A stretch of 64,000 bases of DNA, taken from Monoplex corrugatus. Lineage: Eukaryota; Mollusca; Gastropoda; Littorinimorpha; Ranellidae. Position numbers and translations under genes: made by a program. Where the stretch lies: positions 40,401,966-40,465,965 of the forward strand of contig JAPXFY010000016.1 of assembly GCA_030674185.1 (NCBI GenBank), written 5' to 3'. Below, piece after piece: positions 62,663 through 64,000 of this stretch (the first letter of the stretch is position 1; each line of letters starts with the position of its first letter). Below the pieces are notes generated by a model that searched no databases, was not told the origin of the DNA, and saw nothing but the letters and a program-made list of their open reading frames with translations.

Positions 62663-63992
62663 GTGAGTTGTCAGTCTTTTATTACATGATAATTTGAGTG
62701 ACTTGTTGCGTGTTGTTTATGACAGATATTTGAGTAATTTGTTGAGAGTTGATGGGTTTTTGTTTTCATTTCTTACATAAGTTTTAGAGGCTTGATGACT
62801 GTTCTTTTTTTTCTTCTAATTTGCGTGACTTGTTGGGTTTAGTTGTTTTTTGTTGTTGTTGTTATTACTAATACATATATTTTTGCTGACATTTTGGGTG
62901 TTGTTTTTTAATAATATATATTTCAATGACCTGCTGGGTGTTCTTGTTGTTTTCTTTATTACGTACATTTTAACGGCTTGTTGGGTGTTGTTTTTTTTAA
63001 TCACTTGCATTTGAGTGACTTGTTGGGCATAGCTGATTTTTAAAAATTACTCATACATGCAATTTTATTGACTTGTTGAGGTGGGTTTTTTTAATTACAT
63101 ACATTTTAGTGACTCTTTGGGTGGTGGTGTTGCTTTTTAATGGCATACATTTTCTTGACTTGTTGGGTATTATTTTATTTTTATTGTAGACACTTAATGA
63201 CTTGTTGGGTTTTTTTTATTTTATTGTAGACACTTAATGACTTGTTGGGTATTATTATTTTTATTATAGACACTTAATGACTTGTTGGGTATTATTTTTT
63301 TTTATTATATAGACACTTAATGACTTGTTGGGTATTATTTTTTTTATTATTGTAGACACTTAATGACTTGTTGGGTATTATTTTTTTTCATTATTGTAGA
63401 CACTTAATGACTTGTTGGGTTTTTTTTTTTTTTTATTGTAGACACTTAATGACTTGTTGGGTATTTTTTTTTTTTATTGTAGACACTTAATGACTTGTTG
63501 GGTATTATTTTTTTTATTATTGTAGACACTTAATGACTTGTTGGGTATTATTTTTTTTATTATTGTAGACACTTAATGACTTGTTGGGTATTATTATTTT
63601 TTTTATTGTAGACACTTAATGACTTGTTGGGTATTATTTTTTTTATTATTGTAGACAATGACTTGTTGGGTTTTTTTTTTTTTATTATTGTAGACACTTA
63701 ATGACTTGTTGGATATTATTATTTTTATTATTGTAGACACTTAATGACTTGTTGGGTATTATTTTTTTTATTGTAGACACTTAATGACTTGTTGGGTATT
63801 GTTGGCTTTTTAATACATACATTTTAGTGACTTGTTGGATGTTGTCAAGTTTTTATTATTGTACATCATGCTCAAATTAGTGACTTGCTGAGTATTGTTT
63901 TTTGTCACATACATTTTATTGACTCAATAGGCATTGTTTTTTTTTTTTATCATTACATTCATTTCTAATGATCTGTTGGATTTTGTTTTCAG
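62663..63992. repeat. ~43-bp repeat filling a whole intron
   Basis: Diverged copies of 'tgacttgttgggtatt' plus a T-run begin within 40 bp of the donor. A homogeneous block of about 15 copies with 'tattgtagacacttaatgac' lies at 63180-63800, and diverged copies reach the acceptor at 63992. T-run plus TAG makes each unit look like a 3' splice site. Confidence 0.88.
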
Positions 63993-64000
63993 CTTTTTAT
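63993..64000 (+). CDS. SRCR domain D10, start of second exon (cut by window end)
   Basis: The acceptor ggattttgttttcag ends at 63992. Joining the phase 2 end at 62662 (aa) with ctttttat gives N-F-L and then a codon starting with t. In the family the next residue is the second conserved Cys (cf. TVFC in D9, KVFC in D8), whose codon starts with tg. The fit supports a true exon, though only eight bases are visible. Confidence 0.65.

Overview
The window is animal genomic DNA. It has split genes with GT-AG introns, very many micro- and minisatellites, and several families of APE-type non-LTR retrotransposons, some with nested insertions. A many-domain SRCR gene, CR1-like and RTE-like LINEs and tRNA-derived SINEs suggest a marine invertebrate, most likely a lophotrochozoan such as a gastropod mollusc. 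That assignment is inference.

One host gene is recognisable. It lies on the + strand, runs through the whole window and leaves it at both ends. It encodes a tandem array of scavenger receptor cysteine-rich (SRCR) domains. I find sixteen exons or exon parts: the second half of a domain (550-668), nine complete domains, and the first half of another with the first bases of its second half (62551-62662, 63993-64000). Five domains are encoded by single exons: D1 2260-2580, D2 12492-12818, D4 17072-17410, D8 46367-46702 and D9 60187-60510. Four are split over two exons: D3 13726-13901 + 15420-15567, D5 18543-18731 + 20208-20363, D6 22882-23078 + 26083-26200, D7 33748-33852 + 35864-36070. All introns between domains are phase 1, all exon phases fit together, and no junction codon is a stop. 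Only about 3.2 kb of 63.5 kb is coding. No signal peptide, membrane segment, start or stop codon of the gene lies in the window, so it is open whether the product is secreted or a membrane receptor.

The introns are the unusual part. Most carry their own tandem repeat: about 56 bp and 46 bp in the D1-D2 intron, a degenerate T-rich repeat after D2, about 60 bp after D3, 26 bp after D4, 24 bp after D5, a 4.9-kb 45-bp satellite between D6 and D7, a 37-bp satellite of about 6.3 kb between D7 and D8, a 4.8-kb 51-bp satellite between D8 and D9, and a repeat of about 43 bp filling the intron inside D10. The 37-bp satellite is the most striking. Each unit consists of a 3' splice site and the first codons of an SRCR exon, and its last unit is the working acceptor and start of exon D8.

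Mobile elements fill the larger introns. 3280-9590 is a decayed + strand LINE split by a - strand RTE-like LINE (4090-7790), which itself holds a SINE with a clean target duplication. A LINE (about 41442-44413) splits the 37-bp array. A CR1-like LINE with an undamaged RT reading frame (51979-54013) sits in the 51-bp array. Decayed - strand LINEs lie at 24240-24920, 32400-33425, 54061-55340 and 56520-59260, the last with a second copy of the SINE. A 313-bp non-autonomous DNA transposon lies at 26795-27107.
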